Origin: Kaistia defluvii
GTDB taxonomy: Bacteria; Pseudomonadota; Alphaproteobacteria; Rhizobiales; Kaistiaceae
DNA: 64,000 nucleotides
NCBI RefSeq assembly: GCF_040548815.1
Contig: NZ_JBEPSM010000001.1
Coordinates: forward strand, 2,480,001-2,544,000
Direction: 5' to 3'
The notes beneath the pieces are model-generated. The model was given only the letters and a program-made list of their open reading frames with translations, did no database searches and was not told where the DNA came from. Positions 1 through 9,766 of the stretch are shown piece by piece. How positions within the stretch are numbered: the first letter of the stretch is position 1; every line of letters begins with the position of its first letter. Position numbers and translations under genes: made by a program.

Positions 1-447
1 TGTCACCACAAACGCCGCATGGGCATCGAGATCGACCTCGACCCCCTCGCAGCGAAGCACCGTCGTGCCTCCGCCATGGCGGGTCCGCCGCAAGACGGCG
101 TTCACGCGGGCCACCACCTCCTGGGGATTGAAGGGCTTGACGACATAATCGTCCGCGCCGAGCCGCAGTCCGGCCAGCCGGTCGAGATCCTCCGCCATCG
201 CCGTGACCAGGATCGTCGGCGTCTGGCTCTCGCGCCGGATCCGCGCCAGCACTTCGAAGCCGTCGAGTTTCGGCAGGCGAATGTCGAGCAGGATCAGATC
301 GGGCGACAACACGGCGTGGTGCGTGAGAGCGATCTCTCCATCGGCCGCGCGCACGGTGCGAAACCCGTCCCGCACCAGATAGGCGTCGAGAATCTGGGCA
401 ATTTCCGGCTCGTCCTCGACCAGAAGAATGAGACCCTTATCGACCAT
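1..447 (-). CDS. OmpR-family response regulator, 3' part cut off by the window edge
   Basis: Only the first 149 codons lie in the window. They encode a receiver domain: acidic pocket Glu11/Asp12, phospho-acceptor Asp55 in LILLD, and Lys104 in YVVKPFNP. The beginning of the linker to a winged-helix output domain follows. By family, it is phosphorylated by a sensor kinase and binds promoter DNA. The kinase is not visible and may lie beyond the left edge. The receiver closely resembles the regulator at 38071-38754 (both share DAYLVR-x-GFRTV and GADDYVVKPFNP), so the two are probably paralogues of the BaeR/AdeR type. The divergent PAP2 gene is a possible target. Confidence 0.9.
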   Translation of the reverse strand, partial: MVDKGLILLVEDEPEIAQILDAYLVRDGFRTVRAADGEIALTHHAVLSPDLILLDIRLPKLDGFEVLARIRRESQTPTILVTAMAEDLDRLAGLRLGADDYVVKPFNPQEVVARVNAVLRRTRHGGGTTVLRCEGVEVDLDAHAAFVVT

Positions 448-641
448 GCCCAACCCCTCGCAACGCGCATCTTCCGAAGCGCCTTATGAGGCGGCGAGGT
501 CCGGGTGGCAATTAACAGGACCGGACAAACCGGCCGATGGGGCCCATGTCGGGCGATTGCGCTCCGTATCTCCGCCATTTCTTGACAGAACGCCACGATC
601 GTCCCGCTCGCCCCGCCCCCCGGTTTCGAGCCACGGACGAC

Positions 642-1433
642 ATGACCCACATCAATCCCCTGCCGGCCTCCGAGGTCGACTTCCGTGCATGGCGCGCCGC
701 CCTGCGCAGCGTTCGCTCCCGCTTCGAGGCGAAGCCGGCGAAGGTCGCGGGCGTCCTGACGCTGCTGGCGGCCGGCCTCTTCATGGCCTTTCCGGGCCTG
801 GATCTCGCCGTGTCGCACGGCTTTGCGACGGGGAGCGGGGGCTTTCCGCTGTCCCGAGAACCGCTGCTGATCGCGCTGCGCGATTGGAACCGCGCCCTGC
901 CCTTCCTGATTCTGCCGGCAGTCATGGCGCTCCTTCTCGTCCAGGCGATCGCTCCGCAGCGCTGGTTGCTTCGGCCGCACAAGGCGATCTTCTTCCTGGC
1001 GTTCTACGCGCTGGGGCCAGGCGTGCTGATCCAGTCTCTGAAAGGCCTTGTCGGCCGGGCGCGGCCGCATGAGATCCTGGAATTCGGGGGCAGCCTGCCC
1101 TTCACGCCCGCCTGGCAGGTATCCTCCGCCTGCGCGCGCAATTGCTCCTTCGCGTCCGGAGAGGCATCCTCCGCCGTCGCCCTCCTGGCCCTCGCCCTGC
1201 TTCTGCCGAGCCGCTGGCAGAAGACGGCAATCGTCGCGCTCATACCCGTCGTGCTCGCCTTCTCCATCAACCGGATCGCCTTCGGCGCTCATTTCCTCTC
1301 GGACGTCGTGATGGCCTGGATGCTCCTGCTCTGGCTCATGGCCTGGCTCTGGCCCGTGTTTTCCAGGAATGGCGAGCGGATCGATCGGCGGTTCTGGCAG
1401 GGCGTCGGCTACCATCCCGCCCGCCGACGCTAG
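642..1433 (+). CDS. PAP2-family lipid phosphatase, LpxE-like
   Basis: A 263-residue membrane protein with about six hydrophobic segments and the three-part PAP2 signature: KGLVGRARP (K134 to R141-P142), SFASGE (169-174), and R211-x5-H217-x3-D221. The second motif has SGE where PSGH is usual; this variant occurs in LpxE-like lipid A and phosphatidylglycerophosphate phosphatases. The expected role is dephosphorylation of a membrane lipid on the periplasmic side. I chose the ATG at 642, just before the first conserved part; an upstream in-frame ATG at 537 would add 35 low-complexity residues. It is divergent from the response regulator at 1-447. The substrate cannot be read from the sequence. 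Confidence 0.8.
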   Translation: MTHINPLPASEVDFRAWRAALRSVRSRFEAKPAKVAGVLTLLAAGLFMAFPGLDLAVSHGFATGSGGFPLSREPLLIALRDWNRALPFLILPAVMALLLVQAIAPQRWLLRPHKAIFFLAFYALGPGVLIQSLKGLVGRARPHEILEFGGSLPFTPAWQVSSACARNCSFASGEASSAVALLALALLLPSRWQKTAIVALIPVVLAFSINRIAFGAHFLSDVVMAWMLLLWLMAWLWPVFSRNGERIDRRFWQGVGYHPARRR

Positions 1434-1559
1434 CTGGAGGCCCCATACCCCTCTTCATCGGTTGATTTGGCCGTTCTTCCGTCTCGTGGGGGCGCTATCA
1501 TGGACGGAGAGCGCCGGCGGCCGGAGCCGGGCGCCGCCGACGAGAACAAGGCAGATCCG

Positions 1560-2084
1560 ATGAGCCAGAACGACCCTTCCGACAATCCCGCTCGGGATCA
1601 CGACCACGGGCACGATCACGCGGCCGCGCCGCGCTGGAAACATGATGGCGTGCGCGTCATCAAAGGCAACCAGCTCGACGACAACACGGCCCAGACGCCG
1701 GGCATGTACCGGCAGGCGGCGATCAACCATGCCCGCGTCGGCGCGCAGAAGATCTGGGCCGGCACGGTGCAGATCGCGCCCAACGCCAAGACCGGCGTGC
1801 ATCATCACGGCGAACTGGAAAGCGTGATCTTCGTGGTCAAGGGCCGCGCCCGGCTGCGCTGGGGCGATCGGCTGGAGTTCGTCGCCGAGGCCGAAGCCGG
1901 CGACTTCATCTTCGTGCCGCCCTTCGTGCCGCACCAGGAAATCAACGCCGATCCGACCCAGACGCTGGAATGCGTGCTGGTCCGTTCCGACAACGAGGCG
2001 GTCGTCGTCAATATCGACACCGTCGATCCCGTCGAGAAGCCGGAGGAAGTCTACTGGGTCGACCCGATCCACAAGCATCCGTAG
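1560..2084 (+). CDS. Cupin-domain protein
   Basis: A 174-residue protein with a His-rich N-terminus (HDHGHDHA) and one small beta-barrel cupin domain. Metal-ligand motif 1 is HHHGELE, and motif 2 includes the GDFIFVPPFVPHQ stretch. ATG 1560 is preceded by AAGG at a workable distance; an upstream in-frame ATG at 1500 is possible but adds a non-conserved tail. Cupins of this size bind a divalent metal and act as dioxygenases, isomerases or sensors, and nothing here selects one. It is convergent with the ABC operon that ends at 2118, with only about 30 bases between them. Confidence 0.8.
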   Translation: MSQNDPSDNPARDHDHGHDHAAAPRWKHDGVRVIKGNQLDDNTAQTPGMYRQAAINHARVGAQKIWAGTVQIAPNAKTGVHHHGELESVIFVVKGRARLRWGDRLEFVAEAEAGDFIFVPPFVPHQEINADPTQTLECVLVRSDNEAVVVNIDTVDPVEKPEEVYWVDPIHKHP

Positions 2085-2117
2085 CGGATCGCGCCAGGGC
2101 GGCGGCCCGCGCGCGGC

Positions 2118-3230
2118 TCAGCCCAGAAACTGGCGAAACCGGTTCAGCGAGAAGGTGAAGAGCGCGACGCCGATCGCCAGCAAGGCCACGAGTTGCGGCC
2201 AGACGACGCTTATGCCGGCGCCGCGGAAGAGGACGGCCTGCGAGAGCATCACGAAATGGGTGGTGGGCGCCGCGAACATGATGATCCGGATGATCTCGGG
2301 CATGCTCTCCCGCGGCGTGACACCGCCCGACAGAAGCTGCAGCGGAATCAGCACCATCATCACGAGCAGGGCGAATTGCGGCATCGAGCCGGCAACGGTG
2401 GCCAGGAACATGCCGAGGCAGGTCATGGCGAAGATATCCAGAGCGGCGGCCGTGAGGAACAGCAGCAGCGACCCGTGGATCGGCACCGCCAGCAGGCCCT
2501 GCACGATGACGAGCAGGCAGAAGGTAGCGGCCACCAGCACGACCAGTCCCATCGACCACAGCTTGCCGACCATGATCTCGAAGGCGGTCACCGGCATCAC
2601 CAGCAGGTGCTCGATCGTCCCGTGCTCGCGTTCGCGGATGAGCGCGGCGCCCGTGAGGATCACGGACAGCATCGTGATCGCCTCGATCAGTTCGTTGATC
2701 GCGCCGAACCACCTTTTGTTCAGCTCCGGATTGAAGCGCGCGCGCAGGTCGAGCCCGACGGGAAGCTGCGTCTCCTCCCTGTGGCGCGCCAGGAACTCGC
2801 TCACCTGGCCGGAAACGATCGACTGCACATAGCCTCCCCCGGTGAAGGCCTGGGTCATGCGCGTCGCATCAATGTTGAGCTGGATGGTCGGCGACCGGCC
2901 GGCGAGAAGGTCGCGCTGGAAGTTGGGGGGAATGTCGAGCGCGAACGTATCCAGGCCTTCATCCATCCGGCTGTCCATCTCGGACTGCGAGATCAGCTTC
3001 GGCTCGACGAAATAGGGCAGGTAGAAGGCGCTCGCGATGCGATCGGAAATGGCCGACCTGTCCTCGTCGACGATGGCGATGGGCGCGCGGTTGAGCGTCT
3101 CGGGCAGGGCGCGCGAGGCGGTGTAGACCTGCAGCGAGAAGGAATAGGCGATCAGCAGCAGCAGCGTGACGTTCCGCAGCAGGACCCGCAGTTCCTTGAC
3201 GCCCAGCTGGAAGATGTTGGCCAGTCGCAT
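2118..3230 (-). CDS. ABC-2 type transporter permease, YhhJ-like
   Basis: A 370-residue integral membrane protein with one N-terminal transmembrane helix, a large extracytoplasmic loop and a C-terminal block of five hydrophobic helices ending in SLNRFRQFLG. This is the ABC2_membrane_3 layout. It is the third gene of an HlyD, fused ABC and permease operon, the same order as E. coli yhiI-rbbA-yhhJ. Its ATG shares one base with the TGA of the preceding gene (TGATG at 3228-3232), so translation is probably coupled. It likely forms one half of an export channel with the permease domain of the upstream fusion protein. The exported substrate is unknown. Confidence 0.88.
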   Translation of the reverse strand: MRLANIFQLGVKELRVLLRNVTLLLLIAYSFSLQVYTASRALPETLNRAPIAIVDEDRSAISDRIASAFYLPYFVEPKLISQSEMDSRMDEGLDTFALDIPPNFQRDLLAGRSPTIQLNIDATRMTQAFTGGGYVQSIVSGQVSEFLARHREETQLPVGLDLRARFNPELNKRWFGAINELIEAITMLSVILTGAALIREREHGTIEHLLVMPVTAFEIMVGKLWSMGLVVLVAATFCLLVIVQGLLAVPIHGSLLLFLTAAALDIFAMTCLGMFLATVAGSMPQFALLVMMVLIPLQLLSGGVTPRESMPEIIRIIMFAAPTTHFVMLSQAVLFRGAGISVVWPQLVALLAIGVALFTFSLNRFRQFLG

Positions 3231-5980
3231 CAGCGGGCCTGCTTTCGGAGGAAGGCGACGCTGAGGCCGATGACGACGGGAACCGTGATCAGCAGCGGGA
3301 CAAACGCGCCCCACAGATCATGGAAACCAAGCGCTTTCGAAAACACCCCGCGCGAGATCGTCATGAAATAGGTGGCCGGGTAGATCTGCCCGATGAACGC
3401 GCCCGCGCCCTGCAGCGACGAGACGGGATCGATCATTCCCGAATATTGCGACGCCGGGATCATCGTGAGCAGCACGGTGGCGAAGATCGCGGCGATCTGG
3501 CTGCGCATGAAGGTCGACAGGAAGAAGCCCATCGATGTCGCAATGACGACATAGAGGAAGGCGGCGGCAGCATAGGTCGCGAAACTGCCGGTGAAGGGCA
3601 CCTGGAAGCCGTAGACCGCAAACGCCGTCAGCAGCAGGAAGTTGAGCATCCCCAGCGCGACATAGGGAAGCTGCTTGCCGATCAGGAATTCCATCCGCGT
3701 CACCGGCGTGACGTAGAAATTCGTGATCGACCCAAGCTCTTTCTCGCGTACGACGCTCAGGACCGCCAGCATGGCCGGGATCATCAGGAGCAGCATGGGA
3801 ATGATGGCCGGCGCCATGGCGTCGAGGCTGCGAACATCCGGGTTGTAGCGGTAGCGGACCTCCAGCTGGAAGTCGCGCTGGTCGGCCGCCTTGCCATAGG
3901 CCTCGCGCGCCTTCTGGGCGAGCCAGGTCGAATGCATTCCCTCGACATAGCCGCGGATCGTCTCCGCCCGCGTCGGCATGGCGCCATCGATCCAGGCGCC
4001 GACGGTGACGTCGCGGCCATGCGCGAGATTGCGCGCAAAGCCCGGCGGGATCTCGAGCGCCAGGCTGATCTCGCCGCGCTCCATCCGCCGGTCCATGTCG
4101 GCATAGCCGGTCAGGGCCGGCTTCTCCGTGAAGTAGCGCGAACCGGAAAGCTGGAGCGCATAGTCCCGGCTGATGGCGGTGTCGTCATGGTCGAGAACGG
4201 CGAAGGACAGGTTCTCGACATCCATGTTGATACCGTAGCCGATCACGAACATGAGCAGCAGGCTGCCGATCGTCGCCAGGGTCGCGCGGATGGGATCGCG
4301 CAGCAGTTCCACGCTCTCACGCTTCGTATAGGCCAGCATGCGGCGCGGATCGAACAGGAGACGGGTGGCGCTCTCCTCGGCTTGCCTTGAATCGCCAACG
4401 AGCAACGGCGCGGGCGTGGCGTTGCGGGCCGTATCGCCGGCCGCGTCCTCCAGATAGCGGATGAAGGCAGCTTCCAGGGTCGGCGCCGAGCGGCTGGCCA
4501 CGATCGCCTCGGGCGTGTCGCTCACCAGGACCTTGCCCGCATGCATCAGGGAGATGCGATCGCAGCGCTCGGCCTCGTTCATGAAATGGGTGGACACGAA
4601 AATGGTCACCCCGTCGCGGCGGGAAAGCTCGATGAGGATGCGCCAGAAATTGTCCCGCGCCACCGGGTCGACGCCTGATGTCGGCTCGTCGAGGATCAGG
4701 ATATCCGGCGAATGGATCATCGCGACCGCCAGCGACAATCGCTGTCGGATACCGAGCGGCAGCTCGTCCGGCAACGCGTCCATCTGCTCGATCAGGCCGA
4801 ATTGCCGCGCCACTTCCGTGATCCGCGCCGGGATGCCGGCCTCCGGCAGGGCGAACAGCCGGGCATGCAGTTCCAGATTCTGGCGGACCGTGAGCTCGGA
4901 ATAGAGCGAGAAGGCCTGCGACATGTAGCCGACGCGGCGGCGGATCTGGATGTCGCGCGGATCAACCTCCCGCCCGAACAGCCGGACCCGCCCGGCGCTC
5001 GCGGCGAGCAGGCCGGTCAGCATCTTCATGGTCGTGGTCTTGCCGCAGCCGTTCGAGCCGAGGAAGCCGAAGATCTCGCCCCGTGCGATGCGGAAGCTGA
5101 CATCGTCCACGGCCGTGAAATCACCGAAGCGCTTCGTCAGATGCTCTGCCTCGATCGCCGGTTCGCCGTCGGCGACCGGCAGGCGGGCGGGCCGGACCAC
5201 CGCCTCGTGGCCTTTTGACGCCTCGGCGGGCAACAGCGCGATGAAGGCGGCATCGAGGTCCGCGGCGCCGGTCCGGGCCAGCAGTTCGCCGGGCGTGCCG
5301 GTCGCGAGCACGCGCCCGGCGTCCAGCGCCACCAGCCAGTCGAAGCGCGCGGCTTCCTCCATATAGGCGGTGGCCACGATCACGCTCATGCCGTCGCGGT
5401 TGGTGCGGATGCGTTCGATCAGCTCCCAGAACTGCTTGCGGGACAGAGGATCGATGCCGGTCGTCGGCTCGTCGAGAATGAGGAGGTCCGGATCATGGAT
5501 CAGCGCGCAGCAGAGCCCGAGCTTCTGCTTCATCCCGCCGGAAAGATTGGCAGCCCTCCGGTCGGCGAAAGGCGCCAGCCCGGTGCTCTCCAGCAGCGCG
5601 CCGATGCGCCGTTCCCGCTCCTGTCGGCCGAGGCCGAAGAGGCGTCCGAAAAAGTCGACATTGGCGAAGACGGAGAGCGACGGATAGAGGTTCTTGCCCA
5701 GTCCCTGCGGCATGTAGGCGATGCGGGGACAGGTGCGCCGGCGGTGGGCCGCATCCGCCATGTCGCCGCCGAGCACGGTGATGCTGCCGCGCTGGATCAC
5801 GCGCGAGCCAGCCACCAGGGACAGGAGGCTCGATTTTCCGACGCCGTCGGGTCCGATCAGGCCGACCACGCAGCCGGACGGAATATCCAGCGTGATTTCC
5901 TGCAGCGCCGCGACCGCCCGATAGGTCTGGCCGACGCCCTGCAGCCGGACGACCGGCTCGGGCGGCGCTCCAGGCTTCAT
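3230..5980 (-). CDS. Fused ATPase-ATPase-permease ABC exporter subunit, RbbA/YhiH-like
   Basis: A 916-residue three-part protein. NBD1 occupies about residues 10-230 (Walker [10 protein letters not shown], signature LSGGMKQK, Walker B LLILDEPT). NBD2 occupies about 265-490 (Walker [10 protein letters not shown], degenerate signature LPLGIRQR, Walker B ILILDEPT). An ABC-2 permease fills residues 540-916. ATG 5980 overlaps the TGA of the HlyD gene as ATGA, which fixes the start; an in-frame ATG 33 bases upstream is less likely. E. coli RbbA has the same architecture and has been linked to ribosomes. Here the adaptor and second permease partners point instead to export through a tripartite complex. 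The outer-membrane component is not in the window. Confidence 0.9.
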   Translation of the reverse strand: MKPGAPPEPVVRLQGVGQTYRAVAALQEITLDIPSGCVVGLIGPDGVGKSSLLSLVAGSRVIQRGSITVLGGDMADAAHRRRTCPRIAYMPQGLGKNLYPSLSVFANVDFFGRLFGLGRQERERRIGALLESTGLAPFADRRAANLSGGMKQKLGLCCALIHDPDLLILDEPTTGIDPLSRKQFWELIERIRTNRDGMSVIVATAYMEEAARFDWLVALDAGRVLATGTPGELLARTGAADLDAAFIALLPAEASKGHEAVVRPARLPVADGEPAIEAEHLTKRFGDFTAVDDVSFRIARGEIFGFLGSNGCGKTTTMKMLTGLLAASAGRVRLFGREVDPRDIQIRRRVGYMSQAFSLYSELTVRQNLELHARLFALPEAGIPARITEVARQFGLIEQMDALPDELPLGIRQRLSLAVAMIHSPDILILDEPTSGVDPVARDNFWRILIELSRRDGVTIFVSTHFMNEAERCDRISLMHAGKVLVSDTPEAIVASRSAPTLEAAFIRYLEDAAGDTARNATPAPLLVGDSRQAEESATRLLFDPRRMLAYTKRESVELLRDPIRATLATIGSLLLMFVIGYGINMDVENLSFAVLDHDDTAISRDYALQLSGSRYFTEKPALTGYADMDRRMERGEISLALEIPPGFARNLAHGRDVTVGAWIDGAMPTRAETIRGYVEGMHSTWLAQKAREAYGKAADQRDFQLEVRYRYNPDVRSLDAMAPAIIPMLLLMIPAMLAVLSVVREKELGSITNFYVTPVTRMEFLIGKQLPYVALGMLNFLLLTAFAVYGFQVPFTGSFATYAAAAFLYVVIATSMGFFLSTFMRSQIAAIFATVLLTMIPASQYSGMIDPVSSLQGAGAFIGQIYPATYFMTISRGVFSKALGFHDLWGAFVPLLITVPVVIGLSVAFLRKQAR

Positions 5981-7047
5981 TGGAGCAGGTTTCCCTGTAG
6001 CGCGGCAGGCCACTCGGCCTTTGGATCCAGCTTGACATAGGCCGTGCCGGGAAGGCCGGTCTTCACATGCTGGATATATTTGCGCAGCAGCTCCGGCTCG
6101 ATCCTGGCCTTGACGCGGAACATCAGCTTCTGCCGCTCCTCCTCCGTCTCGACCGTCTTGGGCGTGAACTGCGCCACGTCGGCAACATAGGTGGCCTTGG
6201 CCGGTATGACGTATTGCGGCGCGGCATCCATGATCAGCCGGACCTCGCTGCCGATCGCCACGCGCCCCGCCTCCGCGGTGGGCAGGAAGAAGGTCATATA
6301 AACGTCTTCGAGATCGACGAGGTTGATCACCCTGCCCCCGCTGCCCAGCACCTCGCCGGGTTCGGCCACGCGATATTGAACCCGCCCGTCGCGCGGCGAG
6401 CGGAGGATCGCATCGTCGATTTCCGTGTCGATCGCCTCGGTGGCGGCGCTGGCCGCTTCCCGCGCCGCCTGCGCGTCGACGACCAGCGCCCTCGCGGTAT
6501 TGATCGCCGCGTCGCTGGCTACCAGCTGCGCTTCGGCGGCGGCCACCGCCGCGGCGGCGCCGCGTTCGGCCGCCCTGTCATCGTCCAGGGTCTGCTGCGA
6601 GATCGTGTTGCTGGCGGCGAGCTTCTCCGAACGCTTGAACCGCTGCTCCGCCGCATCGCGCTCGGCCTGCCTCTGGCTGAGGACGGCTTCAGCGGTCTTC
6701 TTCTCGGCCTGCCGCTGGGTGACCAGCAGATTGGCGGTATCCACGGCGATCCGGGAGCGCTGCAGCTGGGCCTCGGCTTCGCGACGCTTGGCCTGCAGCT
6801 GGGCCGTGTCCATGCGCGCCAGCACGTCGCCGGCCTTCACGAAGTCGCCCTCCTCCGCCAGGATCTCCTTGATGCGGCCGGGCGACTTCGCCGAAATGTC
6901 GATTTCAACCGCTTCGATGCGGCCATTCGCGCTCGCTATGCCTGCGGGCAAGGCACCGTTGTGAGATCGTTGCCAAGCATAAAACGCGATTCCGGCGAGC
7001 ACCACCAGCAGACCCACGATCAGCCAGTTGCGTTTGGCATGGCTCAT
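5977..7047 (-). CDS. HlyD-family membrane fusion protein, YhiI-like
   Basis: A 356-residue periplasmic adaptor. An N-terminal transmembrane anchor (about residues 8-25) is followed by a split lipoyl domain ([23 protein letters not shown]), a long Ala/Arg/Gln-rich coiled-coil hairpin (about 85-205), the second lipoyl half, and a beta-barrel domain. It is the first gene of the exporter operon, followed by the RbbA-like fusion with a 4-base ATGA overlap. Its role by family is to connect the inner-membrane ABC exporter to an outer-membrane channel. The roughly 440-base region upstream should carry the operon promoter, but no clear -35/-10 pair was seen. Confidence 0.9.
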   Translation of the reverse strand: MSHAKRNWLIVGLLVVLAGIAFYAWQRSHNGALPAGIASANGRIEAVEIDISAKSPGRIKEILAEEGDFVKAGDVLARMDTAQLQAKRREAEAQLQRSRIAVDTANLLVTQRQAEKKTAEAVLSQRQAERDAAEQRFKRSEKLAASNTISQQTLDDDRAAERGAAAAVAAAEAQLVASDAAINTARALVVDAQAAREAASAATEAIDTEIDDAILRSPRDGRVQYRVAEPGEVLGSGGRVINLVDLEDVYMTFFLPTAEAGRVAIGSEVRLIMDAAPQYVIPAKATYVADVAQFTPKTVETEEERQKLMFRVKARIEPELLRKYIQHVKTGLPGTAYVKLDPKAEWPAALQGNLLQ

Positions 7048-7488
7048 ACTGGAATTGTCATGGCCTCGCGGACATGCCCCCTCGAAACGGCCTGAACAAG
7101 ACGGAGAGGTACCTCTCCCGATCTGTCATCCCGAACGCTTCCTCTTCACGAGATCAGCGATGGGTGCTCAGAGGTGAAATACATCTACTCCGAACGCACT
7201 ACAGAGACTGGAATAATTGCCTGAACGAAGCCTGCGAAAGCAGTGGTTGTTTTTTGCCAGCACAAGCCGGGGTTGCGCCCTCGGGTAATCTGGAAGATAT
7301 CGCCGCGATCGGCAATCCCCGTCGAGGAAATGTGATGCGCTGCAACGGACCGGTTCGCGGGCGGCAGAGCAATTCCGTGAGGGTGGCATCGGCTGCAAGG
7401 CGCAATGGCCCTGTCGCCATGCCGCGGGTGCTGCACGTCCTGGAGCTGCGCCCATCGAGAAAGGACCTACGGAGACGGCGTCAGGCGA
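7048..7488. other. Intergenic region without a recognisable gene
   Basis: About 440 bases between the start of the HlyD gene and the end of the VOC gene. Short open frames exist on both strands, but their translations are Arg/Ser-rich, show no family resemblance and lack a good ribosome binding site. The right half should hold the terminator of the VOC gene and the left half the promoter of the exporter operon. I see no strong hairpin. Confidence 0.5.
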
Positions 7489-7887
7489 TCAACGACCGCT
7501 GAAACGTCGTCTCGCTGCCTCGGTAATCGGCGTATACAGGGCGACCCGGGTGCCTTCGGGGTCGGCGAACTGGACCGTGCGATTGCCCCAGGGCAGATCC
7601 TTGGGCTCATGCACCACCTCGACCTGGTCCTTCAGCCGTGCGAATTCCGCATCGACGTCGGCTACCATGAACTCAAGAATGGCGGTCTTGTTCGCGCGAG
7701 GCTCTGCACTGCCCGCCTTGAACAGGGCCACCGTCTCCACGCTGCCGATTGCCAAGGCCGCACCCGGCGTCACGATCTCGGCGAAGACGGGAGCAAGCCA
7801 GTCCGCGCGGTAGCTAGTTACTAGCTCGTAGAAGGCCACCATCCCTCGGATATCCGAGGCGACGAGACGGATGGATGCCAGTTTCAT
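7489..7887 (-). CDS. VOC (glyoxalase/bleomycin-resistance) family protein
   Basis: A 132-residue protein with the paired beta-alpha-beta-beta-beta modules of the vicinal-oxygen-chelate fold. It opens with MKLASIRLVASDIRGMVAFY and ends with FADPEGTRVALYTP. The start at 7887 matches the usual family N-terminus; a longer in-frame version would begin inside the operator. Members bind a metal and act as lyases, dioxygenases or drug-binding proteins, and the substrate here is unknown. It is divergent from a WYL regulator whose candidate operator (7941-7962) lies between them, so it is probably controlled by that regulator, perhaps as a detoxification gene. Confidence 0.85.
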   Translation of the reverse strand: MKLASIRLVASDIRGMVAFYELVTSYRADWLAPVFAEIVTPGAALAIGSVETVALFKAGSAEPRANKTAILEFMVADVDAEFARLKDQVEVVHEPKDLPWGNRTVQFADPEGTRVALYTPITEAARRRFSGR

Positions 7888-7940
7888 GATTGTGTCTTTC
7901 GGTCGGAGCGATCTGTTTCCCCGATTTTGTGACACAGTCG

Positions 7941-7962
7941 TGCTGACAGCGTTGTGGCAGCA
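7941..7962. promoter_or_regulatory. Candidate WYL-regulator operator, copy 1
   Basis: An inverted repeat with arms TGCTGACA and TGGCAGCA separated by six bases, in the 88-base gap between the divergent VOC and WYL genes. It matches the repeat at 13812-13833 next to the paralogous regulator. Read on the opposite strand, the second copy gives TGCTGACA-GCGTTA-TGTCAGCA against TGCTGACA-GCGTTG-TGGCAGCA here, so even the spacer is conserved. Binding by the neighbouring WYL protein is inferred. Confidence 0.7.
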
Positions 7963-7975
7963 GTAGTCAGCATCC

Positions 7976-8683
7976 ATGCGAAAAGCGGAACGGCTCTTTC
8001 AGATCATCCAGATCCTTCGAAGGTCGAGCTGCCCCGTCACCTCGGCGCAGCTCGCGGATGAACTCGAGGTCGCGCGACGCACCATCTACCGCGACATCGC
8101 ACACCTGATCGGCCAGCGCGTTCCCATCGCCGGCGAAGCCGGGTTCGGCTACGTCCTGGATCCGCGATACGACATGCCGCCGCTGATGCTGACACCCGAG
8201 GAAATCGAGGCCGTTGTCCTCGGCGCCCAGATGGTGGCAAAGCTGGGTGATGCCGCGATCACAAATGCCGCCCGAGATGTCCTCGCAAAGATTGCGTCCA
8301 CAATCCCGAGCGACCTTCTTCCCTTCATGGTCGAACCCGCCGTCAGCCTGAAACCCAGCGAGGTGGAGGACGGCTCAAGGTTCGATTCCCGTCCCCTCCG
8401 GCGGGCGATCCGGGAGGGGCGAAAGACGCGGCTCGACTATCGCGCGGCGAATGGCGAGGTAACCCGCCGCATCGTCTGGCCCGTGCTTCTGGGCTATGCA
8501 GACGCGCATTGCCTCCTGATCGCGTGGTGCGAAGCCAAGCAGGCTTTCCGCCACTTTCGCACCGAACGCATCCTCGATCTCGAAGTTCTGGAAGAGCCCA
8601 TCGGCCTTTCCCGAGCCAAGCTGAGACAGCAATGGCGGAAGTGGCGTGAAACGGAGCTTTCCCGCCCGCGCCCCGCACCATGA
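7976..8683 (+). CDS. YafY-type HTH-WYL transcriptional regulator
   Basis: A 235-residue protein with an N-terminal HTH_11 DNA-binding domain (residues 1-60, recognition helix around RRTIYRDIAHLIGQ) and a C-terminal WYL ligand-sensing domain (about 130-225). Typical WYL core residues are in the VTRRIVWPVLLGYAD segment. It is the divergent neighbour of the VOC gene with a shared operator at 7941-7962, so local and autogenous control is likely. It is a clear paralogue of the regulator at 13086-13820: both share RRTIYRDIA, LIGQRVPI and DMPPLMLTP. The effector is unknown; some WYL regulators respond to ligands or nucleic-acid damage products. Confidence 0.9.
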   Translation: MRKAERLFQIIQILRRSSCPVTSAQLADELEVARRTIYRDIAHLIGQRVPIAGEAGFGYVLDPRYDMPPLMLTPEEIEAVVLGAQMVAKLGDAAITNAARDVLAKIASTIPSDLLPFMVEPAVSLKPSEVEDGSRFDSRPLRRAIREGRKTRLDYRAANGEVTRRIVWPVLLGYADAHCLLIAWCEAKQAFRHFRTERILDLEVLEEPIGLSRAKLRQQWRKWRETELSRPRPAP

Positions 8684-8719
8684 CGGCAACACGCTGCCTG
8701 CCCTGTGCACGCGCTACGC

Positions 8720-8763
8720 CCCCCAGCCGCGGCTGGGGGCCATGCATGCCCTTCATGCATGGC
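8720..8763. terminator. Two adjoining perfect hairpins between convergent genes
   Basis: The first is a 20-base perfect palindrome built from CCCCCAGCCG and its complement (8720-8739). It is followed immediately by a 10-bp stem GCCATGCATG/CATGCATGGC with a CCCTT loop (8739-8763). They sit in the roughly 294-base gap between the convergent WYL and SDR genes, where a bidirectional terminator is expected. No T-run follows on either strand, so a purely intrinsic terminator is not certain. The rest of the gap (8764-8977) holds no recognisable gene. Confidence 0.55.
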
Positions 8764-8977
8764 GAACGTGCCGACGCCGCCCAAGCCAGCTTGGTTCAGC
8801 ACCTTTGCGCCCTCGGGGAGGTCCACCTGTTCGACGAGCGCATGCCAAGCCTTTGGCCACCCGCGGGATGGATACCGCTTCGACCATGCTCAGCCTGGTA
8901 GGCTTGAGCGCGACGGCAGCGGCCCCATAGGTTCGGGCGGCAGATGCGGCGAGGTCAAGCCGCTGGGCCGACAGCCG

Positions 8978-9766
8978 TCAGCTGGCGGCGCGATAACGCT
9001 CGGCGGCGCGCGCATTGCCGAAGCCGGGCAGCATCGCCTGGCGGGCGGCCTGATAGTTGTCCCACTGCGCGGCATCGGGAAGCGGGGGAATGGTGATCGT
9101 CTCGCGGCGGTCGAAGCCCACTAGGGCCGCATCCACCAGCTCGTCCACGCGCATCATCGTGTGCAACGTGCTCGTGTCGGCGCCTGCGCGCTGCCAGATT
9201 TCAGTCGCGGTGGCCGCGGGCAGCACGGCCTGCACATAGACGCCCTTGGGCGCCAGCTCGTGGGTCATGCCCTGCGAGAGGAAGGTGACGAAGGCCTTGG
9301 TGGCGCCATAGACCGTCTGGCCAAATTCGGGAACGAGGCCGACGACCGAGGCGATGTTGATGATCGCGCCGGAGCCGGCCTTGGCAAACCGGCTGGCGGC
9401 GACGTTGGCGAGCCGGACAACCGCCGTCGTGTTGAGCGCAACCAGCCGTTCGATATCGTCGAGCGATTGCTCGTCAAACGCCCCGGAAAGAGCCGCGCCG
9501 GCATTGTTGATCAGGATGCCGATCGTCTCGTCCTCGCGCAGCCGCGCTTCGACCCTGGCCAGATCCTCCCGCTGGGTGAGGTCGGCCGGCAGAATGTCGA
9601 TGGCGACGCCGGTATCCTGGCGCAGCCGGGCGGCGAGCGCCTCCATGCGTGCGCCGTCGCGGGCAACCAGAACCAGATCGTGCCCCCGCCGGGCGAAACG
9701 ATCGGCATAGGTCGCGCCAATGCCCGACGAGGCGCCGGTGATGAGCACGGAAGGCAGCTTGGTCAT
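8978..9766 (-). CDS. Short-chain dehydrogenase/reductase
   Basis: A 262-residue classical SDR with the NAD(P)-binding TGASSGIG motif near the N-terminus, the NNAG motif, and the catalytic Ser (NIASVVG) followed by YGATK. The start at 9766 gives the usual short N-terminus before the Rossmann motif. Its first residues and C-terminal half resemble the DltE-like group of SDRs, which are not specific for one substrate. It is monocistronic: the WYL gene converges on it and a 350-base gap lies upstream. Confidence 0.85.
   Translation of the reverse strand: MTKLPSVLITGASSGIGATYADRFARRGHDLVLVARDGARMEALAARLRQDTGVAIDILPADLTQREDLARVEARLREDETIGILINNAGAALSGAFDEQSLDDIERLVALNTTAVVRLANVAASRFAKAGSGAIINIASVVGLVPEFGQTVYGATKAFVTFLSQGMTHELAPKGVYVQAVLPAATATEIWQRAGADTSTLHTMMRVDELVDAALVGFDRRETITIPPLPDAAQWDNYQAARQAMLPGFGNARAAERYRAAS

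Noticed and set aside
7813..7825. A perfect palindrome containing TAGTTAC (GCTAGTTACTAGC), resembling half of the island operator.
   Set aside because: It lies inside the VOC coding sequence, far from any island promoter, and lacks the correct spacing of the second arm.
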